The notes under the pieces are model-generated. The model saw only the letters and a list, made by a program, of their open reading frames with translations. It was not told the DNA's origin and made no database searches. Of a stretch of DNA of 31,859 bases, positions 19,992-28,736 are shown one piece after another (the first letter of the stretch is position 1; each line of letters begins with the position of its first letter). Source of the stretch: Zoopage sp. CT-All (Eukaryota; Zoopagomycota; Zoopagomycetes; Zoopagales; Zoopagaceae). Position numbers and translations under genes: made by a program. Location: assembly GCA_004114245.1 (NCBI GenBank), contig QZWS01000061.1, forward strand, positions 1 through 31,859, in the 5' to 3' direction.

Positions 19992-21431
19992 ATGTCCGGC
20001 TCGTTCCGCCGCATCGCTCCTGGAGCGTTGCCTGCATCACCAGCCGCCGGTGGCCGTTCGCAGCTTCCCGCTGGCACCAAACTTGCGTCGTTCAGCAGTC
20101 AGCTGGTCGCGTCGACCGGCATTGCCTCGCTCGACGAGGTTTCAACAGGCGCACGTTTCTCGCCTTGTAACCGCTGCAGTAGATTTTCGGGGGAGGGATT
20201 CCCATCGGGACAATTGTTTGTGTCGAGCAAGATCAGCATACCGCGTATCACCGCGTTCTGCTCAAGTATTTTCTCGCACAAGGCGCTGCGCTTGGACGTC
20301 AGCAGAAAGTGGTGCTTGTTTCTGCTGCCGTTGACGGTGCCGAGAAGCTGTTGAACTCGCTACCTGTGTGGGATGGGTGCGTTGGCAAAACTGATGCCGC
20401 GCCAGGTTTGACTTTGAAGGCGACCACGACATCAAATGCTGACGTACTGCCTTGCACGTCTTATTGTCCCCGTTCACAGCGAATTTAGACCGACGATGTC
20501 GCAAAAACCGACGATAGGCTTAAAATTGCTTGGCGATACGCTAATATTCCGACATCAAACAGTGCTAGCACCCCTAAGCAACGGTCGCCAGGTACGGTCG
20601 CCATTCTAATCACCTCGCAAACATGGGTCTGTAGCCACCCCGTATATGTCCACTTTCAACTACTCCGAGACAATGCCTGACGGAGCCCTTGATTCTTGTG
20701 ATGCCATTTCGATTGATATTGAAGGCGGTCAAGCAGAATCGTATCGATATGCACTGCGCGCCATCCGCGAGCAGCTCTCTGAATTTGAGTTTGTGTCCTC
20801 TCTCGCTGTATTCAGCTGAATTCAATAGTACTTGGGCCAAGTCTGATCAGTCGATGGGTGCTCGACGCGTACTGCGCCTGGGTATTGATTCTCTTGGGTG
20901 CATGCTGTGGGCGTCAGAGGATTCAAATGTGCGCTTCTACGCCTCCCTTATGTGATTAATACTCTTGCTCTAGGCTCTTGTGCGTTTTTTGCACCAGCTT
21001 CGAGCACTACTTAGACATTCGCTCGCCGTCTGCATGTTCACCATTCCCGCCTATCTGTATTCTGAGGCAGCGCGTGTGAAAATCCGACGAAGTGTGGACT
21101 GCGTGGTCGGGTTATCGTCGTTCACTGGTGCTATAACTGTGACTTTCATGACACACAATCTAACCCTTTTCACCCAGACTCGGAGGAATCCGTGAAAATG
21201 GGTGGCTACCATGGCCTACTGCATCTCCATCGCGTCTCTCACGCCGCTGTCCTGCTTCCGCCGTCAATCAAACTTGGATGGGTTGGCCAGGACATGGGAT
21301 TCAAGTTCTACGGTAGACGCCGTGGCTTGGTCGTCGAGCGGTTGGCACTACCACCAGAAGGAGGCGTTGTGGAACGTCGACCTGCACCTTCAGTTGCAAC
21401 ACAGAACAAGACTGTATCTGATATGTTTTGA
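19992..21431 (+). CDS. ELP4: Elongator complex subunit Elp4
   Basis: Seven exons: 19992-20138, 20183-20443, 20489-20591, 20635-20788, 20829-20928, 20974-21127 and 21178-21431, giving 390 aa (yeast and human are slightly longer). Elp4 forms the RecA-like Elp456 ring of Elongator, which modifies the wobble uridine of tRNAs. Family blocks appear only after splicing: PAGTKLASFSSQLVASTGIA, IFGGGIPIGTIVCVEQD (degenerate P-loop), HRVLLKYFLAQGA, LKIAWRY, TFNYSETM, VLRLGIDSLGCMLW, LVRFLHQLRALLRHS, MFTIPAYLY, YHGLLHLHRV, and DMGFKFYGRRRGLVVERLA followed by LPPE. Introns are 40-50 nt. Exon phases are consistent, but several donors are unusual (GTTTCA, GTTTGT, GTACTG), so the junctions at 20139, 20444 and 20789 are the least certain. 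It converges with WSS1, 73 bp apart. Confidence 0.92.
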
Positions 21432-21504
21432 CACTGTTTTTGCATTGCTTTTTGGCTACACTGCTATTTTTAATGCGAAATACACCGTGCGATGGCATGC
21501 CGGT

Positions 21505-22592
21505 TCACCTTGGGCTGTCGCAAACCTGGCAAACATGCTGATGGGCATCATTCACCAATGTGCACAACGAGCATGTCCATGCCATTTTTCTGTGCTGATC
21601 GCTTTCCAAAGCGGCAATATCTGCCTCCGCTTGCCGTATTCCAAGACAACACGAACACTGCAACGATAGCGGCGGATTCTCAAGCGTGCACTGTTGGCAG
21701 GACCAGATGGCACCTGAGACGATGTTTTCTTGGTTCTTTGACGACTCGTCATATCGTGAAGACTTGCTCGTGGATTTCACACCGTCAAGCGCCGCTGATG
21801 GGCCAGACATTTGACCGTCTGTGGCAACTTGCGCGCGGTCTTCTCGTGACCCACACCATTTGGCGTCTTGGACACGTCGTAGCGCTGCCATGCCTGCAAG
21901 TTCGCGCGGTGAACACACGGTCTTGGCCACTTTCCAGTCTTCCTCCGCCACGCAGGCGGGGCCGCCGGCAACGGTGCCGAGCTTCTGACCACCCACGGGC
22001 ATAATAGCATTGAGCCTACGCCTCTTATCCGCCGCATCTGCAGCCCATTTTCTAGCAGCAGCCGCAGAGGCATGCAGAGGGGCCTTCCTCCCTGATAATG
22101 CTGCAGTGCTTGCGCCAAGACGGTTTCCAGTGCCAGTGAATGACTCGAAACCGAACGGGAGATCGACCGACTTTACCATATGATCCTCGAGCTCCACCGT
22201 CAATGTATCCAACATCTTGTAAAACGCTGCGTCGTGTGGTCCCTGGACGATATGAACGAGCCTGCAGAGAAGCAATCATAGTAAAGGGGCGGATTGTGAA
22301 TGCCTTACTCGTGGAGCAGCGTGCCAACGAGCTGTGTGTGCTCCATAAACGCATCTGGGGTATGCGATGGCCTTAGTCTTATGCTGATAGACTGTCCGGA
22401 ATTCACATTGATTCCAAGCAGGCTGGGATCCGAGGGGAAGAACTCGCGCAGCATGGGCACGCGCCATCCGCGTTTCCGCATCACGGGCTGCACCTGCACA
22501 GCAACGCGGTGCAAGACATCGAGTGCCTCCTTCTCTCGCGGCCGGCCTCGGAGGATATGGATAGCGCCGAAAAGCTCGAGCGACGCAGGCAT
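21505..22592 (-). CDS. WSS1: Wss1-type metalloprotease (WLM domain, two RanBP2/NZF zinc fingers)
   Basis: Two exons, 22592-22309 and 22261-21505, give 346 aa. Wss1 digests proteins crosslinked to DNA and acts on SUMO/ubiquitin-marked substrates with Cdc48. The WLM domain covers the N-terminal part: ILRGRPREKEALDVLHRVA, VQPVMRKRGWRVPMLREFFP, LLGINVNSGQSISIRLR, and the active site HELVHIVQGPH (His94, Glu95, His98, His104). The splice falls inside the Glu95 codon (phase 2, 47-nt intron with GTAAGG donor). Residues 136-144, FTGTGNRLG, resemble an SHP box for Cdc48 binding. Two C-x2-C-x10-C-x2-C fingers (about 283-300 and 325-342, each starting W-[ST]-C) end the protein and are of the ubiquitin-binding NZF type. 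The ATG at 22592 fits the family; the frame is open to 22685. Confidence 0.94.
22262..22308 (-). other. 47-nt intron splitting the HExxH active-site codon of WSS1
   Basis: Donor GTAAGG follows CAC GA; acceptor CTGCAG precedes G CTC GTT CAT. If retained, the sequence reads CAC GAG TAA, so the protein ends right after the catalytic Glu and loses two of the three zinc ligands. Confidence 0.9.
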
Positions 22593-23087
22593 GAGACAAT
22601 GGGGGCTGTCAGAAACAACGCGTGTGATGCAGGCGTCGTGAGCGGATCGATATTCGATCGGGAAACGGTTTACGAACTGATTCAAGTGTATGTATTAATT
22701 ACCTGTGTGGCCGAGGGACTCAGAGAAGCAACAATAGTCGGATATTAATTGTGCAGAGCCCACAGCACCCAGTGACCACTTATAGGACTGTCGCCTGCGA
22801 AAGACTGGAAGAATATATTGAATAACCCTGAACTACATGTATTCTGTCTCTGGTTTAAGAAGGCTGTATTAGCCTAGCTGTTCCCATGATGGTTGCACAA
22901 CTGTATAATGTCTCAACTATGGCAATGATGATCAGTAAAAATAGAATGGCAATGCAACAAAAACATCACACACTACTATGGGTTCCCTCGGGAACAGTAT
23001 CATCCTCTATCAACTACTTTAGTCTGCTCCAGTAGAACATCAGTGACAGCTGGCTTCGGACACTCATCCAGACGGAGGCATCCCAAA
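22593..23087. other. Intergenic region between WSS1 and the F-box-like gene
   Basis: The first 200 bases are ordinary sequence upstream of WSS1. From 22800 to 23056 there is only one CG dinucleotide (22989) and the composition is AT-rich. No gene is seen. Confidence 0.6.
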
Positions 23088-24230
23088 TTAATTGAGAATA
23101 AAACTCCAGAAGGGTCTGGATTCATTCAATATTGTAGAACGAATAGTTTGCTCTCTGTAGATAATGTGCACGTTTTTAGGGAGTATGCCCTTTTTTATCA
23201 GACCTGCGATAAGGCCGGCTAGAGTGGGATGCTTCTCTGAGATGCAGACGGATGTATCTTGGCTGAAGTCGAATGGCGGGTGCGTTGAAATATCATATTT
23301 GGTAGGGAACTGTGGTGAAGCATAAGGAGAGTATGGTACACGCCTTTCGGACATCAGAACCTTCCTGGCATTCGTAATACTATCAGCCAAGGGGTTGGGA
23401 GGTAATGCTTTGAGTGTGTCATGAGCATTCAAGCAGTAGAGGGCTGAAATTGTGTTGGAGCCCATCGGAAATATGGTGGAGAAGGATAGTCGGTTTCCAA
23501 AAAACCAGCGTATCACCCCAAGATTCCACGTAGAATCAAACTGAAGCTCTTTTGTGAATCGGAATGCTTGGGTTTTGGCAAATCGAATGGAAAGCTCGTC
23601 GAGAACTTCTTTGGGAATTTTTTCTGATACAGATGTCCGGTACAGATTGTAGATGAACTCCTTCGGGGAAATGTAGAATACACTATGATCAACAAGGTCA
23701 GGGTGTAATGCTGCCAGTTTCACCAAGTTGATTGCGCATTCGGAGGGCGAGCTAAAGGTGGAGCATTCAGGGAATTCCACGGGCGGAAGCTTGGATTGCC
23801 AAGAAGCGATCTTGGCCTTAATGCACATCATTTCCTCTATCACTTTCTCAAAAGGGGATAGCTCCAAGGCCTTGCGAATCCAATAGCGCACGGTGGGGGC
23901 GTCTGGATTGAATGATGTAGCGACTGGCAGCAATTGCTTGCAGGTCTCTGCGAGCATACTAATATCTTTATGCCCCGAGTAGGCTAGAATCTCATGCACG
24001 GATTCTTCAGGGAGCTGTAAAATCTTGCTAGGCAACTTGGCACGTATCCGCATTCTGCGCTTCTCTATGTGCTGCAGTACCTTGACCTCTTCTCGGAGAT
24101 CAATATCTGCTGTCTTCGTCACTGTCCTTGTTGTTATTAACTTTTTTTTCGTTGCCGTCGTCGACAAGGCCAGTACTATCAGAGCTGCACCGATGATGCC
24201 CGCTTTGTAGAGGATGCGGGGGAGAAGCAT
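23088..24230 (-). CDS. Membrane-anchored protein with F-box-like motif (380 aa)
   Basis: An uninterrupted frame. From the ATG at 24230 the first 30 residues are MLLPRILYKAGIIGAALIVL and ALSTTATKKK: a single hydrophobic segment followed by Lys/Arg. Under the positive-inside rule this could be an N-out/C-in anchor, which would leave the rest in the cytosol; a cleaved signal peptide is the alternative. Residues 71-106 (LQLPEESVHEILAYSGHKD, then ISMLAETCKQL) look like a genuine F-box (LPxExxxxIL...L..v...). The C-terminal 270 residues are unrecognised, with no LRR, WD or Kelch repeats. An in-frame ATG at 24293 would add 21 residues and hide the hydrophobic segment. The plan (hydrophobic N-terminus, F-box-like motif, novel tail) recalls the gene at 176-1615, though I see no clear similarity in the tails. 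Low GC compared with neighbours. Confidence 0.75.
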   Translation of the reverse strand: MLLPRILYKAGIIGAALIVLALSTTATKKKLITTRTVTKTADIDLREEVKVLQHIEKRRMRIRAKLPSKILQLPEESVHEILAYSGHKDISMLAETCKQLLPVATSFNPDAPTVRYWIRKALELSPFEKVIEEMMCIKAKIASWQSKLPPVEFPECSTFSSPSECAINLVKLAALHPDLVDHSVFYISPKEFIYNLYRTSVSEKIPKEVLDELSIRFAKTQAFRFTKELQFDSTWNLGVIRWFFGNRLSFSTIFPMGSNTISALYCLNAHDTLKALPPNPLADSITNARKVLMSERRVPYSPYASPQFPTKYDISTHPPFDFSQDTSVCISEKHPTLAGLIAGLIKKGILPKNVHIIYREQTIRSTILNESRPFWSFILN

Positions 24231-24702
24231 TTTAGATGCTCTGCGAGGAGGAGAAAAAAAAACTGTGGTCGCTGCCAACGGCAACCTGACCACCGACTAC
24301 AAGACAACCTCTCTGGGTCAAAACAGGCCATAGGCATGCCCAAGATAACCCAGGGGGCAGTAAGAGGAGAGGGCACAATTGTAAATCAAGGAGATTAGTT
24401 GTCAGCTTTGACAGAGTGACAAGTGCAACAATAATCATAGGCAGACTGAGAGTCTTGGTACTACTCACTCTACTAGTGCTTGGGAGTGTGATGCTCATCT
24501 TAGGGTAGTGATTGAACTAGGGGATAACACTGGACGGCATTGAGATTCATACAAGGCAGCTGCTCCGATGGTATTTCCAAAGGATCATACACAGAGACAA
24601 CCCATCAGAAAAATCATGTCCAAATAGAACGACAGGCAAATATCAATACACACAATTCACGCTGCAGAACAGATCGCATCTGCATTGAGCACCGCTGCAC
24701 AC
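24231..24702. other. Intergenic region, partly CpG-free
   Basis: No gene is seen. From 24296 to 24533 there is no CG dinucleotide in 238 bases although G+C is close to one half. The right part holds the 3' flank of the uS8 gene. Confidence 0.6.
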
Positions 24703-25095
24703 TCAGTAGAAGTAGCCGAGGATGTTGCCACCGACGTGCTTCCTGCGTGCCTCCTCGTGGTCCATGATACCGGCCGAGGTGGTGAAGACGATATAGCCAA
24801 ACTGCCTTGACGGCAGCAGGTTGTTGATCCACTTCTCAATCTCATCAATCTTGACGGAGAAGCGGGGCGAGATGACGCCGCACTTGTTCAGACGGCCGTT
24901 GAGCTGCACCACGATCTTTCCCGAGCGGTGGTCGTCGACCAGCTCAAACTCGCCAATATAGCCGTGCTTCTGCATGACCGAGAGGAACTTGACAATGACC
25001 TTGGAGGAAGGGCGGATGAGCACCTGGCGCTTGCCGCGCTTCTCGGCGTTGTTGATGGACTTGAGGCAGTCGTTGAGGACGGAGATGCGCACCAT
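24703..25095 (-). CDS. RPS22: 40S ribosomal protein uS8 (Rps22/S15a)
   Basis: Exactly 130 aa, the standard eukaryotic length. It starts [19 protein letters not shown] and contains [64 protein letters not shown] and the end [11 protein letters not shown]. uS8 binds the central domain of 18S rRNA early in 40S assembly. The ATG at 25095 gives the conserved N-terminus; the frame is open for 11 codons upstream. No intron lies in the coding part. It is divergent from ELP3 across 639 bp. Confidence 0.98.
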   Translation of the reverse strand: MVRISVLNDCLKSINNAEKRGKRQVLIRPSSKVIVKFLSVMQKHGYIGEFELVDDHRSGKIVVQLNGRLNKCGVISPRFSVKIDEIEKWINNLLPSRQFGYIVFTTSAGIMDHEEARRKHVGGNILGYFY

Positions 25096-25734
25096 GATGG
25101 TATACGGTCGAGAACGAGAGCTACACACAGGGGCAACAGCGGCCAGTCAGCATCGGCAGCATGGTGCAAGCACACGCGCGCGCACAACGAGCGAGGAAGT
25201 GAGTGTCGCCCACAACACCGTGGCGATTCACAACCCCTGGCTTTGGCACGGCATCGGCACCGCAAGCGGCGCGGGCGATGCCGGCGGCGGTCATCTCGCA
25301 TCCGGCGAGTGTCGCGCGCTGCCCGCAGGCAGTACGCGATTCGCCGGGCAGCGTCATTGGGGCAGCGGAAGCGCACATCACACGGCGATGCACGGCATGA
25401 CAGTACACTGGGCTCGCGTGCGGGAGCGTGGCAGGGATGGGCGGCGGACCTTGGCTGGGCGGCGAGCTGCGAGAGGAGCAGCGAAGAGACTGGCGACGTT
25501 TTGCAAACTGACTGGCAACCAGCGACCCCTGGCAATTGCCGGTGCTGAGTTGCTGCGCCAGTAATCAGCGTACCGTCGCCGCGCTGACTCCCGTGACCTG
25601 GTATTGCGCATCGCCGCCATTCTCCTTGCATCGCCACCACTCCCCTTCCCCCATTTCTGGTACCCGGCATCCGGCGGTCAGCATGCTGTGTCCGCATACT
25701 TGCCATCAGCGGCTGCCACCGTGCATCGGGCGCG
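25096..25734. other. Divergent intergenic region between uS8 and ELP3
   Basis: GC-rich and CpG-rich, without a supported gene. Open frames here on both strands are compositional. It should hold the promoters of both genes; I see no clear TATA box. Confidence 0.6.
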
Positions 25735-27432
25735 ATGACCAACTCACCACACCGCCAAATGCCGCCAGCAGCCCACGATCCCGCCGAGCGCCAGCTCCTT
25801 GCCTGCTCCCTCATCGTTCGCGACCTCCTTGCCGCGCACACCGCACACCACGATGTCAACCTCAACGCCCTCCGCATCAAACACGCCCGCGCGCTCAAGC
25901 TCGCCGTCCAGCCCAAGCTCGTCGACATCCTCCGCGCCGTGCCGCCCCAGCACCGCGACGCCCTCCTCCCGCGCCTGCGCGCCAAGCCCGTGCGCACGGC
26001 GTCAGGCATTGCTGTGGTCGCGGTCATGTGCAAGCCGCATCGCTGTCCCCATATCGCGCTCACCGGCAATGTGTGCGTGTATTGTCCCGGCGGCCCAGAC
26101 TCGGATTTCGAGTACTCGACGCAGTCGTACACCGGGTACGAGCCGACCTCGATGCGCGCCATCCGGGGGCGGTATCATCCCGTGGATCAGGCCCGTGGAC
26201 GCATCGAGCAGCTGCGGTCGCTTGGACACGCCGTGGACAAGATCGAGTATATTCTCATGGGCGGCACCTTTATGTCGCTGGGCGAGGAGTACCGGGATTG
26301 GTTTATCCGTGGATTGCATGATGCGCTGTCGGGTGCGCAGTCGACGTCGGTGGCCGAGGCAGTGCGGTTTTCCGAGCGCGCCATTGGGTCCAAGTGCATC
26401 GGGATCACCATTGAGACGCGCCCGGACTATTGCCTGCGGCCCCATCTCTCGCAGATGCTCGCATACGGCTGCACGCGACTAGAGATTGGCGTGCAATCTG
26501 TGTACGAGGACGTGGCACGCGACACCAACCGCGGACACACCGTGCGCGCCGTCTCCGAGTCCTTCCACCTCGCCAAAGACGCCGGCTACAAGGTCGTCGC
26601 GCACATGATGCCGGATCTGCCCAACGTTGGCATGGATCGCGACATGGCCCAATTCCGCGAGTACTTCCGAAACCCGGCATTCCGGTCCGACGGTCTCAAG
26701 ATCTACCCGACACTGGTTATTCGCGGCACAGGGCTGTACGAGCTGTGGCGCACCGGGCGCTATCGGAGCTATGCGCCAAATGAGCTGGTCGATCTCGTCG
26801 CTAAAATCCTCGCGCTTGTGCCTCCCTGGACCCGCGTGTATCGTGTCCAGCGGGACATTCCCATGCCGCTGGTTACCTCTGGTGTCGACCACGGCAATCT
26901 CCGCGAGCTAGCCCTTGCCCGCATGCGCGACCTTGGGCTCAAGTGCCGCGATGTTCGCACTCGTGAATGCGGCATTGCCGAGATTCACAAGCAAGGGCGT
27001 GTCCGCGCAGACCGAATCGAGCTCGTGCGCCGTGACTACGTCGCAAACGGTGGCTGGGAGACATTCCTCGCATACGAGGATCCCGTCCTGGATGTTCTCA
27101 TCGGGCTGTTGCGGCTGAGAAAGTGTTCGCCCGAGGGCACCTTCCGCCCCGAACTCCGACTCGATACCATCGGTGGACAATGCTCCATTGTGCGTGAACT
27201 GCATGTGTATGGTACTGCCATTGAAGTGCACAAGCGAACGGAGCGTGGTCGCGAAGGCCAGCATCGTGGGTATGGGCGCAGACTGATGGAGGAGGCTGAA
27301 CGGATCGCGCGCGAAGAACACGGGAGCATCAAACTGGCAGTCATCAGCGGCGTTGGGACGCGTGGGTATTATCAGCGATTGGGGTATGAACTGGATGGGC
27401 CATACATGTCCAAGTGGCTCATCAAGAGATGA
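25735..27432 (+). CDS. ELP3: Elongator catalytic subunit Elp3 (radical SAM tRNA-uridine modifying enzyme)
   Basis: 565 aa, the family's usual length, without introns. Elp3 uses a radical SAM cluster and acetyl-CoA to start cm5U formation at wobble uridine 34 of tRNAs. The N-terminal tRNA-binding part is followed by [19 protein letters not shown], with Fe-S cysteines 104, 114 and 117 (C-x9-C-x2-C). Further blocks are [85 protein letters not shown] and VQRDIPMP. The C-terminal GNAT-type domain (about 410-565) carries the acetyl-CoA loop [10 protein letters not shown] and ends [23 protein letters not shown] 25735 is the only sensible start. The partner subunit gene ELP4 is 4.3 kb to the left. 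A CpG-depleted gap begins soon after the stop. Confidence 0.98.
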   Translation: MTNSPHRQMPPAAHDPAERQLLACSLIVRDLLAAHTAHHDVNLNALRIKHARALKLAVQPKLVDILRAVPPQHRDALLPRLRAKPVRTASGIAVVAVMCKPHRCPHIALTGNVCVYCPGGPDSDFEYSTQSYTGYEPTSMRAIRGRYHPVDQARGRIEQLRSLGHAVDKIEYILMGGTFMSLGEEYRDWFIRGLHDALSGAQSTSVAEAVRFSERAIGSKCIGITIETRPDYCLRPHLSQMLAYGCTRLEIGVQSVYEDVARDTNRGHTVRAVSESFHLAKDAGYKVVAHMMPDLPNVGMDRDMAQFREYFRNPAFRSDGLKIYPTLVIRGTGLYELWRTGRYRSYAPNELVDLVAKILALVPPWTRVYRVQRDIPMPLVTSGVDHGNLRELALARMRDLGLKCRDVRTRECGIAEIHKQGRVRADRIELVRRDYVANGGWETFLAYEDPVLDVLIGLLRLRKCSPEGTFRPELRLDTIGGQCSIVRELHVYGTAIEVHKRTERGREGQHRGYGRRLMEEAERIAREEHGSIKLAVISGVGTRGYYQRLGYELDGPYMSKWLIKR

Positions 27433-28736
27433 CGCTGGTTGCATGGGTGCGGTGTTTGTGTGATGCAACTATGTACAAGTGTAAGCAGCGGCAAATACAG
27501 TCCTGTAAACAATTTAGCGCTCTGATGCAGCAAATTTGAGCCAAGCCAAGGGTTTTAATGTGTAGAGTATTTGCAGGGTTACTCATGGGAGATGGAGGAT
27601 TAGCTGTTGGAAGGGAAAAGTTGTTGTAGTTAGATGCAGACTGATAATTTCAGTTAATGCTAATAGAGTATTTGACTATAAATATAACTTGTTAATAATG
27701 GCAAATAAAGTAGTACTTATCTATTATATAAATGTTGTATCAGTGTAATATGTAAAATAATCACAGAAGTAAGAATAGTCCTATTGGGCTATTTATAGTC
27801 AGTCTTTATATATAAGGTGTGCCCAAGATATATCTTCTACATAAATATAACTCTACATTCTACAAAATATATGTACTGAAACAACCTTTTATACAAATAA
27901 CCCCACCTATCACAACTAGTCATAGTCTCCTTTGTAGATGCCTCTATACTAATATATATTATAGGATACAGAAATATAGAAGTCTAAACCCTTGTTAGAG
28001 GTGTGCTATGGGTTCTAGCATGTTGCCCTAATCTAATGACTATGCTAGCTAATGGCTCATCCTTAAGGCCTGTGGACATGGAGATAGCTACTATACTGTC
28101 TAGAGAGAATTGAATAGATATGAGATTAGATCTCAAGAGATGGTCAGGAGCATGAAATTCAATACCATTTTCTTATTACAAATATGAGCATTACTATCTT
28201 TATACAATGATATTACTAATATGACATTGTCATCTAGACCACATCATTAATTCTTGACAATCTGTGAGACTCTAAGTTAGCATATGATAAAGTACGCTAC
28301 ATATGCTACAAGAGTTCCATAGCACAATCATCTCCCAGATCTACTCCACCACCATCCTCACCAAAACACTGTAGAGTAGAAGCCAGGCAGCAGTAAGAGC
28401 CCATGCATGCTGGATGCAACACAGACTAGTAACCCCTATGAAGGGGAGCAGGAGGAATGCGATTGTCAAGGCGGGAGAATGAAGGAAAGAGAGAGATCAA
28501 TTTGCAATTCATTGACTTGAACGGCATTACAAATACACAACATTCTACACAACATGAGCAGTCGAAGCTAGTGGTATTGGACTTGGCGGCAGCGCGGCGT
28601 TTGCCATGGAGCACCGTCGCGCATTCTGAGATCCGGCCATCTTGAGTCGGGAGAACCAAGGAAAGTCGACACACTCGGGGCATCGACACGAGCCTCTTGC
28701 TCTCTCCTGCCATCCCCCCGCCATCCCCCATCGCAG
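27433..28736. other. 1.3-kb intergenic region with CpG-depleted AT-rich core
   Basis: Between ELP3 and VTC4. From 27520 to 28459 (940 bases) I count a single CG dinucleotide (28295), while both neighbouring genes are full of them. The right 150 bases of this tract are near 50% G+C yet still CpG-free. There is no convincing gene, tRNA or terminal inverted repeat. From about 28460 the sequence returns to CpG-containing, C-rich leader sequence before VTC4. I saw no CACGTG phosphate-response site in the region. Confidence 0.8.

Noticed and set aside
21492-22004. A 170-codon plus-strand frame
   Set aside because: Lies opposite WSS1 and has no recognisable motif.
24888-26162. A 424-codon open frame on the minus strand overlapping uS8 and the 5' part of ELP3
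   Set aside because: Arg/Ala/Cys-rich shadow of GC-rich DNA; it overlaps the well-supported uS8 and ELP3 and matches no family.
27433-28736. tRNA, CRISPR-like array or transposase remnants in the AT-rich gap
   Set aside because: No T-loop GTTCRA pattern with pairing arms, no regular spaced repeats and no frame with transposase motifs.
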